The position numbers and the translations under genes were made by a program. The notes beneath the pieces were generated by a model that ran no database searches, had not been told where the DNA came from, and saw nothing but the letters and a program-made list of their open reading frames with translations. Positions 17,240 through 28,801 of a stretch of 64,000 nucleotides of DNA are shown here, in pieces; positions within the stretch are counted from its first letter, which is position 1, and each line of letters starts with the position of its first letter. The stretch comes from Arthrobacter sp. MYb23 (GTDB taxonomy: Bacteria; Actinomycetota; Actinomycetes; Actinomycetales; Micrococcaceae): contig NZ_PCPR01000002.1 of assembly GCF_002979775.1 (NCBI RefSeq), forward strand, positions 62,001-126,000. Direction: 5' to 3'.

Positions 17240-20046
17240 TTGACTACTTTCGTTGCAATCGGAATCCAGCAAATTACGGCCAGCAGACCGGCCAGCCCGG
17301 CCCAGAGAGCCGCGTAGGGAGCCAGGAGCAATCCCAGCCCCAGGGCACCGAGGACACCCAGCGGAAGTGCCACTGTGCCCACAAGTGCGTTTTCAAAGAA
17401 GCGGACCTGGCCCAGCATGTCCGGGTTCCATCCCATGGCACGCAAAGTACCGAGGTACTCCCGTTTGGCATGGAGTTCGAAACGGCCGGTGACCAACGTC
17501 AGGAGCAGACCAACCACCACACCGAAGACAGCGAGGATGACGCTTGGCAAGGCGATGCTTGCCGCGGCCAGACCACTCAAGGCACTGGCGCCGGCTGCCC
17601 GGGGAATGTCGATCAGGAGCGCAATGAGGGCACCCACCGCTGCCCCGAACACACCCACCGCCACTGCCAGGGAGATCGAGTTGAATCGGTTGGTGGTCAG
17701 CTGCCTGTTGGCGAACGTCAGAGGCGAGTCCACGGTCACCAGGCGCTCGTCGTGCTGCGGTTCCTGATCAATCACCACGCGGTGGCGCAACTGCTGAGCT
17801 GCCAGCAATGCAGCACCACTGTAGATGACAAGCATGGTCACAGAGACAATCACGGTGGCTATGTTCCAGCTCAGCAAGCTGAGCACAAGACCGGCAGCAG
17901 CGAGGGCTGCGGCCCCTACGGCGAACTCCTCCAGGACCCAGGACCGGATGCGTTTCTGAGTCCAACCCATGGCGCGGAGGATTCCGGCTTCACTCCTGCG
18001 CTGACGGATATAGCTCACGGTGGACGCACCTGTCAGGAGCGTGGCACCAAGAAGTGTCAGGAACAGCAGAGTGATGTTGGTTCCGGTGAGGGAGCCGGAG
18101 ACGGCGTCTGCCGCGTCCTGGCGCACCCACGACTGCAGGACAGTGCCCAGCGGCGATTCCTTGCCGGCGTCGTCCTTGCTGTAGCCGGGGACAAAGATGT
18201 TGGCGTCTTCACGGGCGGATCCAGCCACGACAGTGGCTTCAAGGCCGAGCTCGCGGATCTGGGTGGCAAGTTTCTCCACCTCGGGCTGTGCCGTTTTCCA
18301 GTTGCCGCTTGCTGATGCCTTGACCCGGATGGCGTCAATGACGTCGGCGTTGCTGTCGTAACCACGCGCGGCTGCCAGGCCGTAGTAGTCGGTGATGGCG
18401 CCGGCGGACTGGCTGACCAGACCCGTAGCGCTCAGGGACGGCTTCAGTTCCGTGCCCGCCACCTCTTTGCCCTCAGCGTCCTTGCTGAGGGTCATGGGTG
18501 TGGGGTCGTAGCCGCCCAAGGGAAGCTTGTTGACATCACCGGCAGCAGACTTCACCGCGGCAGGGTCAAAGGTTCCATAAACCATGGGCAGCGGCGTAGC
18601 CGGCTTCTTGCCCGTTTCAAGGTCTTCACGATAGGAACGCTCGTCAACCGGCTTCCGTTGCGTCTGGTCCACGGCCGCTCCGAAGGAGGATTTCTCAGGC
18701 AGGCGGTTCACCGTTACCCAGTCCCCCGGCGTGGCACTCTTATCCGTTGCGCCGTTGGCGGCTTCATCGCCGTCCTGGTACTGCGGAGCGGCGGCAAATG
18801 CGGTGCTCCAAGTGGCCGGGTTGTACAGGCCCTGGCTGAAGGAAGCCGTACTGCCCAGCAATTGGCTGTGGTCAGTGGAACCCGGCCATTCAAGGGCGAA
18901 CGGGGACTTGGACACGAACGGGAGGTAGTCCTTGTCCAAGGACCGCGTTACGGTGCCAACCTCGTTGACCACCTTGCCGCTTGCGTCAAGTTCCTCGATC
19001 TTCACCGAGTACTGAAGGTCAAGGGAAGTGCCGGAACGGACAATCAGCGGAATGGCTTGGGAATCATCAGTCAACAGGCCGTCACGCTTGGCTTGCTGGT
19101 ACTGAGTCATCAACGGCGCCCAGTACTTGAGCTTGACGCCCAGGAAATCCGGCCCTTCTTCCAACTGGTCCATGCTGAGGCCGGTGGTGAAGAGACTTTC
19201 GAAGTGGCGTCCGATGGCGCCGGCGTCACGCGCGTCTGCCGGAGGAGCCTTCTCCAGCGGTGCAAGGAAATCCCCCGCAGAGCCCAGGAGCGCGCGCTCA
19301 GCGGCCGGGTCGACGGCGACGACGGATTCTGTCACCTCAGGCGCCAGGGGAAGCGCCACGGAGAGGTTGAACAGATTGTGCTCCGAGCCCAGTGCGGGGG
19401 CCGGGAACTTGACCCCGGTCTCGCCCTCGGGGCCGGCGATGCGGACGTTGGTGCCACCCGCTGTCTGTTCCTGAATCAGGCGGCCCTTGCCCAAGGTACC
19501 TTCGGCACTGGTCTTGAAAAGCGTCTGTTGGTTCACGCCGTCAGAGCTCGTGGCGGAGGCAGTAAGACGGTACTTCTTGGGGGAATCGGACAATACGGAT
19601 TCCGCTGCAGGCCACTTGCTGGAATCCATGGCGGAGGGGTCCCCCGCAGTTACTGCACCGGCGAGTCCTGAGTTGTACCCCAGGTAGTCCATGGCATTGA
19701 GGCGTGGGGCCTCAAGGTTCTGCGAGACACGCGAGACCAGGCTGATGGGCGCAGCCACGGCCGTTTGGCCCATGGTCCGGATCTTCTCCAGCTGTTCAAA
19801 GCTGATGCCGCCCTGGCCGTTGGCGATTTCCGGCTGGATCAATGCACCGCCGTCGCCATCTTGTGACTGATCAGGCTTGGCCTGGACCAGGATGTCGTAG
19901 AGTCCCCGCGAGTTCTCATCCACTGTCCTGTTCAGAGCCGCCTGTGACTGGCTCTGGACGAGGACGGACAAGCACATGGCGACGATCAAAATGGCCGCGG
20001 TCAGCAGCAGCACACGGCTTCTGATGAACCTTTGGACGGCGTTCAT
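17236..20046 (-). CDS. FtsX-like ABC permease with very large extracytoplasmic domain
   Basis: 936 residues from the ATG at 20046, preceded on the minus strand by AGGGAG; an upstream in-frame start is less likely. An N-terminal membrane segment (about 8-30) is followed by an extracytoplasmic region of about 600 residues, much larger than in typical MacB (about 230). It is Ala/Ser/Lys/Asp-rich and without recognised domains. The C-terminal third has an FtsX unit with YIRQRRSEAGILRAMGWTQ, further helices, and a last unit with HAKREYLGTLRAMGWNP. This resembles substrate-unknown actinobacterial permeases. The gene overlaps its ATPase partner. Confidence 0.9.
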   Translation of the reverse strand: MNAVQRFIRSRVLLLTAAILIVAMCLSVLVQSQSQAALNRTVDENSRGLYDILVQAKPDQSQDGDGGALIQPEIANGQGGISFEQLEKIRTMGQTAVAAPISLVSRVSQNLEAPRLNAMDYLGYNSGLAGAVTAGDPSAMDSSKWPAAESVLSDSPKKYRLTASATSSDGVNQQTLFKTSAEGTLGKGRLIQEQTAGGTNVRIAGPEGETGVKFPAPALGSEHNLFNLSVALPLAPEVTESVVAVDPAAERALLGSAGDFLAPLEKAPPADARDAGAIGRHFESLFTTGLSMDQLEEGPDFLGVKLKYWAPLMTQYQQAKRDGLLTDDSQAIPLIVRSGTSLDLQYSVKIEELDASGKVVNEVGTVTRSLDKDYLPFVSKSPFALEWPGSTDHSQLLGSTASFSQGLYNPATWSTAFAAAPQYQDGDEAANGATDKSATPGDWVTVNRLPEKSSFGAAVDQTQRKPVDERSYREDLETGKKPATPLPMVYGTFDPAAVKSAAGDVNKLPLGGYDPTPMTLSKDAEGKEVAGTELKPSLSATGLVSQSAGAITDYYGLAAARGYDSNADVIDAIRVKASASGNWKTAQPEVEKLATQIRELGLEATVVAGSAREDANIFVPGYSKDDAGKESPLGTVLQSWVRQDAADAVSGSLTGTNITLLFLTLLGATLLTGASTVSYIRQRRSEAGILRAMGWTQKRIRSWVLEEFAVGAAALAAAGLVLSLLSWNIATVIVSVTMLVIYSGAALLAAQQLRHRVVIDQEPQHDERLVTVDSPLTFANRQLTTNRFNSISLAVAVGVFGAAVGALIALLIDIPRAAGASALSGLAAASIALPSVILAVFGVVVGLLLTLVTGRFELHAKREYLGTLRAMGWNPDMLGQVRFFENALVGTVALPLGVLGALGLGLLLAPYAALWAGLAGLLAVICWIPIATKVVK

Positions 20047-20130
20047 TGGGCTCCCTGAGACCTTGATTGCGGGCGCGCACACATTCTCCGTGATTCCTCA
20101 AAAGACACAGAGGAATACCGGGCTGTGTGT

Positions 20131-20200
20131 GCAAAAAGTTGTGGCCGGCCTGCTGCCGGGTCCGAATCCCGGACCCAGCCATTGTAAGCAGACCGGCCAC
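20131..20200 (-). terminator. Terminator after serA
   Basis: Outer arms GTGGCCGGCCTGCT (20141-20154) and AGCAGACCGGCCAC (20187-20200) pair at 13 of 14 positions. An inner stem GGGTCCG/CGGACCC (20158-20164 and 20170-20176) extends the hairpin. On the minus strand it is followed by a T run (A's at 20133-20137). It insulates serA from the ABC permease start. Confidence 0.8.
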
Positions 20201-20255
20201 TCCTGCGTGCCAAGGTGTGTCGCCGGCACGCGAACCTAACTGATGGGAATCAGTG

Positions 20256-21851
20256 CTAGTCCTCCAGGTCCACTTCACGGACCATCTCTGCGCCGATACC
20301 TGCCTTGATGGCTTCCAGCACCTGCTGCGGAACGGAACTGTCGATGGTCAGGAGCGCCAGGACCTGGCCGCCTTCGGTCTGGCGTGCCACCTGCATCCCG
20401 CCGATGTTGATGTTGTTCATGCCCAGGATGTGGCCAATGGTGCCAATCACGCCCGGACGGTCGGCGTAGGCCACAACAACCAGGTGTTCACTGATGGGAA
20501 TCTCGACGTCATACCCGTTGACTCCCACAAGCTTCTCAACCTGCTTGGGACCCGTCAGGGTTCCGGCAACGGAGATCTGGGAACCATCGCTGAGGGCACC
20601 ACGGATGGTCAGGACGTTACGGTAGTCCTCTGCGTCCGGGGTGGTGATGAGACGGGTGTTGATGCCGCGCTGTTCGGCGATCACGGGGGCATTGACGTAG
20701 GAGACCTGCTCTGTGACAACGTCCGCAAAAACGCCCTTCAGTGCCGCAAGTTCGAGCACCTTGACGTCCAGTGCGGCAATTTCACCGGCCACCTCGACGT
20801 CGATCTGTGTCAACGAGGCGTGGGTGAGCGCAGTGAAGATGCGCCCCAGCTTCTCGATCAACGGGATACCCGGCCGCACGTCCGGAGCGATGACCCCGCC
20901 GGCGACGTTCACAGCATCGGGCACCAGTTCGCCGGCAAGTGCCAAGCGAACCGACTTGGCCACCGAAACACCGGCCTTCTCCTGTGCTTCGTCAGTGGAG
21001 GCACCCAGGTGCGGGGTCACAATGACGTTGTCGAACTCGAAGAACGGCAGGTCCGTGCTGGGCTCCTTGACGAAGACGTCAACGCCGGCTCCGGCGATCT
21101 GGCCCTCCTTCAACGCAATGTGAAGTGCTTCCTCGTCCACGAGACCACCGCGGGCCACGTTGACCACGTAAGCGGTTTCCTTCATCTTGCGGAAGGCATC
21201 GGCCCCGAGCATCCCCACCGTTTCCGGTGTCTTGGGCATGTGGATGGTGATGAAGTCTGAATTCTCCAGAAGTTCATCCAAGGTCACCAGCTGGACGCCC
21301 AGCTGGGCCGCGCGGGCAGAAGTGATGTAGGGGTCGTACGCCAGGATCTGGGTATCGAAGCCCTGCAGACGCGCCGCCACCAATGCGCCGATGCGACCCA
21401 ATCCGATGATGCCGATCTTCTTTTCGAAGAGTTCGATTCCGGTGTACTTGGAGCGCTTCCACTCACCGTTCTTCAACGCAGAGCTGGCCTGCGGAATGTG
21501 GCGGGCGAGGCTGAGGATGTGGCCAACCGTGAGCTCTGCGGCGGAGACAATGTTGGACGTCGGGGCGTTGACCACCATGACGCCTGCCTGCGTGGCAGCC
21601 TTGATGTCCACGTTGTCCAGGCCCACGCCTGCACGGGCGATGACCTTGAGGTTCTTTGCCGCAGCGATCGCTTCAGCATCTACTTGGGTAGCCGAGCGGA
21701 CCAGGATGGCGTCGACGTCGGCAATGGCGGACAGCAGCTGGGAACGGTCGGCGCCGTCGGTCTGTCGGATTTCAAAGTCCGGGCCCAATGCCTCGACTGT
21801 GGCGGGCGAAAGTTCCTCGGCGAGGAGGACGACGGGTTTGCTGGCTGACAC
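20256..21851 (-). CDS. serA: D-3-phosphoglycerate dehydrogenase
   Basis: 531 residues from a GTG at 21851 (MSASKPVVLLAEEL). The frame extends 70 codons further upstream but that part is non-conserved and repeat-bearing. The substrate domain is near 1-100 and 290-320. The Rossmann motif GIIGLGRIGALVA lies near 147, the catalytic His region HLGASTDEAQEKAG near 290, an intervening ASB-type domain follows, and an ACT domain at about 455-531 contains VVVAYADRPGVIGTIGHILG. This long type I architecture is typical of actinobacteria and is usually inhibited by serine. It performs the first step of serine synthesis. It follows ilvC by gene order. Confidence 0.97.
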   Translation of the reverse strand: MSASKPVVLLAEELSPATVEALGPDFEIRQTDGADRSQLLSAIADVDAILVRSATQVDAEAIAAAKNLKVIARAGVGLDNVDIKAATQAGVMVVNAPTSNIVSAAELTVGHILSLARHIPQASSALKNGEWKRSKYTGIELFEKKIGIIGLGRIGALVAARLQGFDTQILAYDPYITSARAAQLGVQLVTLDELLENSDFITIHMPKTPETVGMLGADAFRKMKETAYVVNVARGGLVDEEALHIALKEGQIAGAGVDVFVKEPSTDLPFFEFDNVIVTPHLGASTDEAQEKAGVSVAKSVRLALAGELVPDAVNVAGGVIAPDVRPGIPLIEKLGRIFTALTHASLTQIDVEVAGEIAALDVKVLELAALKGVFADVVTEQVSYVNAPVIAEQRGINTRLITTPDAEDYRNVLTIRGALSDGSQISVAGTLTGPKQVEKLVGVNGYDVEIPISEHLVVVAYADRPGVIGTIGHILGMNNINIGGMQVARQTEGGQVLALLTIDSSVPQQVLEAIKAGIGAEMVREVDLED

Positions 21852-21864
21852 GGGGAGGCACCTT

Positions 21865-21894
21865 ACTTTGGACAACTTTGGACAGAACTGGACA
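21865..21894 (-). repeat. Three 10-bp tandem repeats upstream of serA
   Basis: ACTTTGGACA, ACTTTGGACA and GAACTGGACA follow one another at exactly 10-bp spacing, ending 14 bp before the serA start. One repeat per helical turn suits a protein-binding array. The remainder of the 285-bp gap (21852-22136) is non-coding and holds only this array and the hairpin at 22067-22105. Confidence 0.6.
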
Positions 21895-22066
21895 AGGAGC
21901 GGATGCGTGGCCCGGGGCACGGCGCCGGGACCAGCCCAGAATATCGAATCCGGGCGGGGATTCCGGTGCCGGGGAGGGATGTTACGGCCGGACCTGCAGT
22001 GGTTGTGAAGAAGTTCACAGCCCACGAGCCTGTGCAATTCGGTGGAGAAACGGTGGAGCATACGCA

Positions 22067-22105
22067 GCGACGCCCGCCCGGCGGTGTTCGCCGGACGAGC
22101 GTCGC
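22067..22105 (-). terminator. Hairpin downstream of ilvC
   Basis: 17-nt arms (22067-22083 and 22089-22105, core GCGACGC/GCGTCGC) pair at 15 positions, the other two being C/T differences, with a 5-nt loop. It begins 31 bp past the ilvC stop. No T-run follows on the minus strand, so it may be a strong stability hairpin rather than a terminator. Confidence 0.45.
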
Positions 22106-22136
22106 AGTGCGCAGCCGTTAGGCCGGCACGGAAGGA

Positions 22137-23742
<1,606 letters not shown>

Positions 23743-23744
23743 GC

Positions 23745-25649
<1,905 letters not shown>

Positions 25650-25697
25650 CGGACTCTTCCTTAGTGGATCTTCAATAGATGGGTCTTGCTTCGGGGA

Positions 25698-25737
25698 ATA
25701 AAAAAACCCCTCAGCCTTTCGGCTCTTCGAGGGGTTT
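25698..25737 (-). terminator. ilvB attenuator terminator
   Basis: Stem AAACCCCTC (25704-25712) with GAGGGGTTT (25729-25737), extended by an inner AGCC/GGCT stem, is followed on the minus strand by a run of T's (A's at 25698-25706). It lies 28 bp past the leader-peptide stop and 49 bp before the ilvB start, the standard position for an attenuator. Competing pairings exist upstream (see the leader peptide). Confidence 0.85.
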
Positions 25738-25764
25738 GCGCGTGACGGTTCGTTACCAGTCGGG

Positions 25765-25818
25765 CTAAGCCACGCGCTTGGTAAGGACGACGACGCCGAC
25801 GGTAACGAATGTGATCAT
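25765..25818 (-). CDS. ilvB leader peptide (attenuation)
   Basis: 17 codons, ATG to TAG, encoding [17 protein letters not shown]. Six of 17 residues are Val, with GVVVL in a row, plus one Ile and one Leu: the composition expected for ribosome stalling when branched-chain aminoacyl-tRNAs are low. Two mutually exclusive pairings involve this reading frame. TTCGTTACC (codons 4-6; plus-strand 25801-25809) is complementary to GGTAACGAA (25749-25757). GCGCGTG (codons 15-16; 25771-25777) is complementary to CACGCGC (25738-25744), which abuts the terminator stem. There is no Shine-Dalgarno before the ATG, so translation may start on a leaderless transcript. Confidence 0.8.
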   Translation of the reverse strand: MITFVTVGVVVLTKRVA

Positions 25819-25824
25819 GCGTTC

Positions 25825-25875
25825 AGTGTTCCCTCTAAGTGAGATACGTGTCAATTGACCACAATCGTATCTCAC
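25825..25875 (-). promoter_or_regulatory. ilvB promoter region with nested dyads
   Basis: Minus strand: TTGACA (25849-25854), 18-bp spacer, AACACT (25825-25830), and 6 bases to the leader ATG, consistent with a leaderless start. Overlapping the -35 is a 10-bp perfect inverted repeat, GTGAGATACG (25839-25848) with CGTATCTCAC (25866-25875), and within its spacer a perfect palindrome GTCAATTGAC (25850-25859). A transcription factor probably binds here in addition to attenuation; its identity is unknown. Confidence 0.55.
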
Positions 25876-25901
25876 TATTTGGACAGTGATGTCCGCCTAC
25901 C

Positions 25902-25933
25902 GGACGCCGGCTGTCGCAAGACAGCCAGCGTCC
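25902..25933 (-). terminator. Hairpin downstream of ilvD
   Basis: Arms GGACGCCGGCTGTC (25902-25915) and GACAGCCAGCGTCC (25920-25933) pair at 13 of 14 positions with a GCAA loop, 8 bp past the ilvD stop. There is no T-run, so its termination strength is uncertain. It separates ilvD from the ilvB promoter. Confidence 0.5.
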
Positions 25934-25941
25934 GATAGGAA

Positions 25942-27663
25942 TTATCCGCAGTAGGCGCCAGTGGAGGCACTGTGGACAAGCTTGGCGTACTTGGCCAACA
26001 CGCCCTTGGTGAACTTGGCGGGCAGCGGCTCCCAGCCCACCTTGCGGGCTTCGAGTTCGGCCTCGTCCACCAGGAGGTCGAAGGAGCGGGCGGCGATGTC
26101 CACACGAATGCGGTCGCCGTCCTTCACGAAGGCAATAGGACCGCCGTCGACGGCTTCAGGCGCAACGTGGCCGATGCACAACCCTGTTGTGCCACCCGAG
26201 AAGCGGCCATCGGTCAGCAGCAGGACATCCTTGCCAAGGCCTGCGCCCTTAATGGCTCCGGTGATGGCCAGCATTTCACGCATGCCGGGGCCGCCTTTGG
26301 GGCCTTCGTAGCGGATCACCACGACGTCGCCCTTGCTGATTTCACCGTTATCCAACGCGCTGAGGGCGCCCTGCTCACGCTCGAAGACCCGGGCCGTTCC
26401 CTCGAAAACGTCCGCGTCAAAGCCGGCGCTCTTCACCACTGCGCCTTCGGGGGCCATGGAACCGTGGAGGATGGTGATGCCACCGGTCTTGTGGATCGGG
26501 TTGTCCAAGGCGCGGAGGATCTTGCCATCAAGGTCCGGCGGGTTGATCGAGGCGAGGTTTTCCGCGAGGGTCTTGCCGGTAACGGTGAGGCAGTCACCGT
26601 GCAGCAGTCCGGCGTCGAGCAGTGCCTTCATGATGACCGGCACTCCGCCAATCTTGTCGACGTCGGTCATCACGTAGCGGCCGAAAGGCTTGAGGTCCCC
26701 CAGGTGCGGGATTTTGTCGCCAATGCGGTTGAAGTCGTCCAGGGTCAGCTCAACTTCGGCTTCGCGGGCGATCGCCAGCAGGTGCAGCACGGCATTGGTG
26801 GAACCGCCGAACGCCATGGTGACGGCAATGGCGTTCTCGAAGGCCTTTTTGGTCATGATGTCGCGGGCCGTGATGCCCAGGCGCAGCAGGTTTACCACCG
26901 CTTCGCCGGACTTGCGGGCAAAATCATCACGACGTCGGTCTGCCGACGGCGGCGCGGCCGAACCCGGGAGGGACATGCCCAAGGCCTCACCGATGCAGGC
27001 CATGGTGTTGGCCGTGTACATCCCGCCACAGGCGCCTTCGCCGGGACAGATGGCCTTTTCGATGCGGGTAAGGTCTTCCATGCTCATTTTGCCAGCGGCA
27101 CAGGCACCCACCGCCTCGAACGCATCAATGAGGGTGACTTCCTTCTCCGAGCCGTCTTCAAGCTTGACCCAGCCCGGCATGATGGAGCCTGCGTAAAGGA
27201 AGACCGAGGCGAGATCCAGGCGGGCAGCAGCCATGAGCATGCCCGGGAGGGACTTGTCACAGCCAGCCAGGAGCACCGAGCCATCGATGCGCTCGGCCTG
27301 CATCACGGTTTCCACAGAGTCGGCGATCACCTCACGCGATACCAAAGAGAAGTGCATGCCCTCGTGGCCCATGGAGATACCGTCTGAAACGGAGATGGTG
27401 CCGAACTGCATCGGGAAACCGCCGCCGGCATGAACGCCTTCTTTGGCACCCTGGGCGAGGCGGTTCAGGGAAAGGTTGCAGGGGGTGATCTCGTTCCACG
27501 AACTGGCCACACCAATTTGGGGTTTGGCAAAGTCGTCGTCGCCCATGCCCACCGCGCGGAACATGCCACGGGCCGGTGCGGCGTGAATGCCGTCGGTCAC
27601 CACCCGGCTGCGGGGTTTGATGTCCGGCGTGTTGTCTGTCGCAATCTGGGTGGTGTCACTCAT
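25942..27663 (-). CDS. ilvD: Dihydroxy-acid dehydratase
   Basis: 573 residues from the ATG at 27663 ([20 protein letters not shown]). IlvD/Edd family signatures CDKSLPGML near 133 and the Cys in [14 protein letters not shown] near 202 provide Fe-S cluster ligands. The C-terminal [21 protein letters not shown] near 480 is the second family signature. It dehydrates dihydroxyisovalerate and dihydroxymethylvalerate. It lies upstream of ilvBNC on the same strand, but a hairpin and a separate promoter with attenuator intervene, so it is probably transcribed separately. Confidence 0.97.
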   Translation of the reverse strand: MSDTTQIATDNTPDIKPRSRVVTDGIHAAPARGMFRAVGMGDDDFAKPQIGVASSWNEITPCNLSLNRLAQGAKEGVHAGGGFPMQFGTISVSDGISMGHEGMHFSLVSREVIADSVETVMQAERIDGSVLLAGCDKSLPGMLMAAARLDLASVFLYAGSIMPGWVKLEDGSEKEVTLIDAFEAVGACAAGKMSMEDLTRIEKAICPGEGACGGMYTANTMACIGEALGMSLPGSAAPPSADRRRDDFARKSGEAVVNLLRLGITARDIMTKKAFENAIAVTMAFGGSTNAVLHLLAIAREAEVELTLDDFNRIGDKIPHLGDLKPFGRYVMTDVDKIGGVPVIMKALLDAGLLHGDCLTVTGKTLAENLASINPPDLDGKILRALDNPIHKTGGITILHGSMAPEGAVVKSAGFDADVFEGTARVFEREQGALSALDNGEISKGDVVVIRYEGPKGGPGMREMLAITGAIKGAGLGKDVLLLTDGRFSGGTTGLCIGHVAPEAVDGGPIAFVKDGDRIRVDIAARSFDLLVDEAELEARKVGWEPLPAKFTKGVLAKYAKLVHSASTGAYCG

Positions 27664-27701
27664 GGTCCAAAGTCTATGTGCACCGGGCAACTACCAACGC
27701 T

Positions 27702-28622
27702 CTATGACTCGTTGAGTTCCTTGGCGATGGCCGCAGCTTCACTCTTAAGCATGTCCAGGACCATGGCGATGGTGGCTCGCGCGGCGACCTCCTGCCGCGA
27801 CAAAGCCACGATGCTTCTGCTGGCCTTCACCTCATCGAGGGGCCGGAGAACCAGCCCCCGCCGCGCACTGGCCCGGGCCGTATACCGGGGCAGGAGGCAA
27901 ATACCGTGCCCTGCTCCCACCAAGGCCTCAAGCACCCTGAGGTCCGGGTAACGCTGCCCCCTCAAGGCTTGCCTGCCTGCATGGAGTTCGATCTGGCGAA
28001 GCACAGTGTCGAAGGGGAATCCCTCCGGGACGCCAATCCACGGGTAATCCACAACGTCCTGGGGGCTTAACCGGATCTTGGCGGCCAAGGGATGACCGAC
28101 CGGCATGGCAACGTCCAGCGCTTCCTCCAGCAGCGGCACCACGGTAAGGCCCCGCCTGGCAAAAACTTCCGGTCCGTCCACGCTGTGCGCCAGCACGATG
28201 TCGTAATCCGCCACCAAAGGGGCGAAGTGCGCGGTTCCCGGGTCCTCGAAATGAGCATCGAAACTCAGTCCGTCCACGGCGGCAACCCGGTGCAGCACCC
28301 CCGGAAGCAGCATTTCCGCGGCACTGGGAAAGAAAGCTGCGGATACCCGCGTTTGCCAACCCCGCCGGTAAGTGTCGATGGTGGACTCCGCCCTGGCCAT
28401 GGCCGTAGCGATATCCGAGGCTGCCGCTGCCATGGCCAACCCCGCTTCGGTCAGCTGAACTCCGCGCCCCACCTTCTCCACCAGGACAACGCCGATCTCC
28501 GCCTGCAGTGTTTTCAGTTGCTGCGAAACCGCCGAGGCCGTGACATTCAACGCCTCGGCGGTGGCACCAACACTTTGCCGGTCTGCCAATTCGCGCAGAA
28601 TCTGCAGCCTTTTGAAGTCCAT
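27702..28622 (-). CDS. LysR-family transcriptional regulator
   Basis: 306 residues. The N-terminal winged helix (about 1-60) contains the typical recognition region ATAEALNVTASAVSQQLKTLQ; a linker helix and a periplasmic-binding-protein-like effector domain (about 90-290) follow. It ends 38 bp before ilvD and is on the same strand, so read-through into ilvD is possible. Whether it regulates ilvD, ilvB or something else cannot be told; in some bacteria a LysR protein controls branched-chain genes. The gap 28623-28801 upstream shows no clear regulatory motif. Confidence 0.9.
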   Translation of the reverse strand: MDFKRLQILRELADRQSVGATAEALNVTASAVSQQLKTLQAEIGVVLVEKVGRGVQLTEAGLAMAAAASDIATAMARAESTIDTYRRGWQTRVSAAFFPSAAEMLLPGVLHRVAAVDGLSFDAHFEDPGTAHFAPLVADYDIVLAHSVDGPEVFARRGLTVVPLLEEALDVAMPVGHPLAAKIRLSPQDVVDYPWIGVPEGFPFDTVLRQIELHAGRQALRGQRYPDLRVLEALVGAGHGICLLPRYTARASARRGLVLRPLDEVKASRSIVALSRQEVAARATIAMVLDMLKSEAAAIAKELNES

Positions 28623-28801
28623 TGAGCCAGACTAGGCGACTCGAAGGAATTACCGGTCCAGGAATTATTCATGGCCCCCGTTAGACAGCAAGCTGATAAT
28701 TTCGAGCGAAGCAGCAGGTCAAACGCTGGACAGCCCATAAGCAGGCACGTAACGTCGGGATTACCACGAGCTGCACCCCTGTGAGCAGAAGGGCCTCCAC
28801 C

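Noticed and set aside
21852..22061. 70-codon upstream extension of serA
   Set aside because: SerA proteins start near the GTG at 21851; the extension contains the tandem repeats and an unlikely composition.
25972..27387. 471-residue open frame on the plus strand over ilvD
   Set aside because: Antisense to a clear ilvD; translation is His/Gly/Val-rich without motifs.
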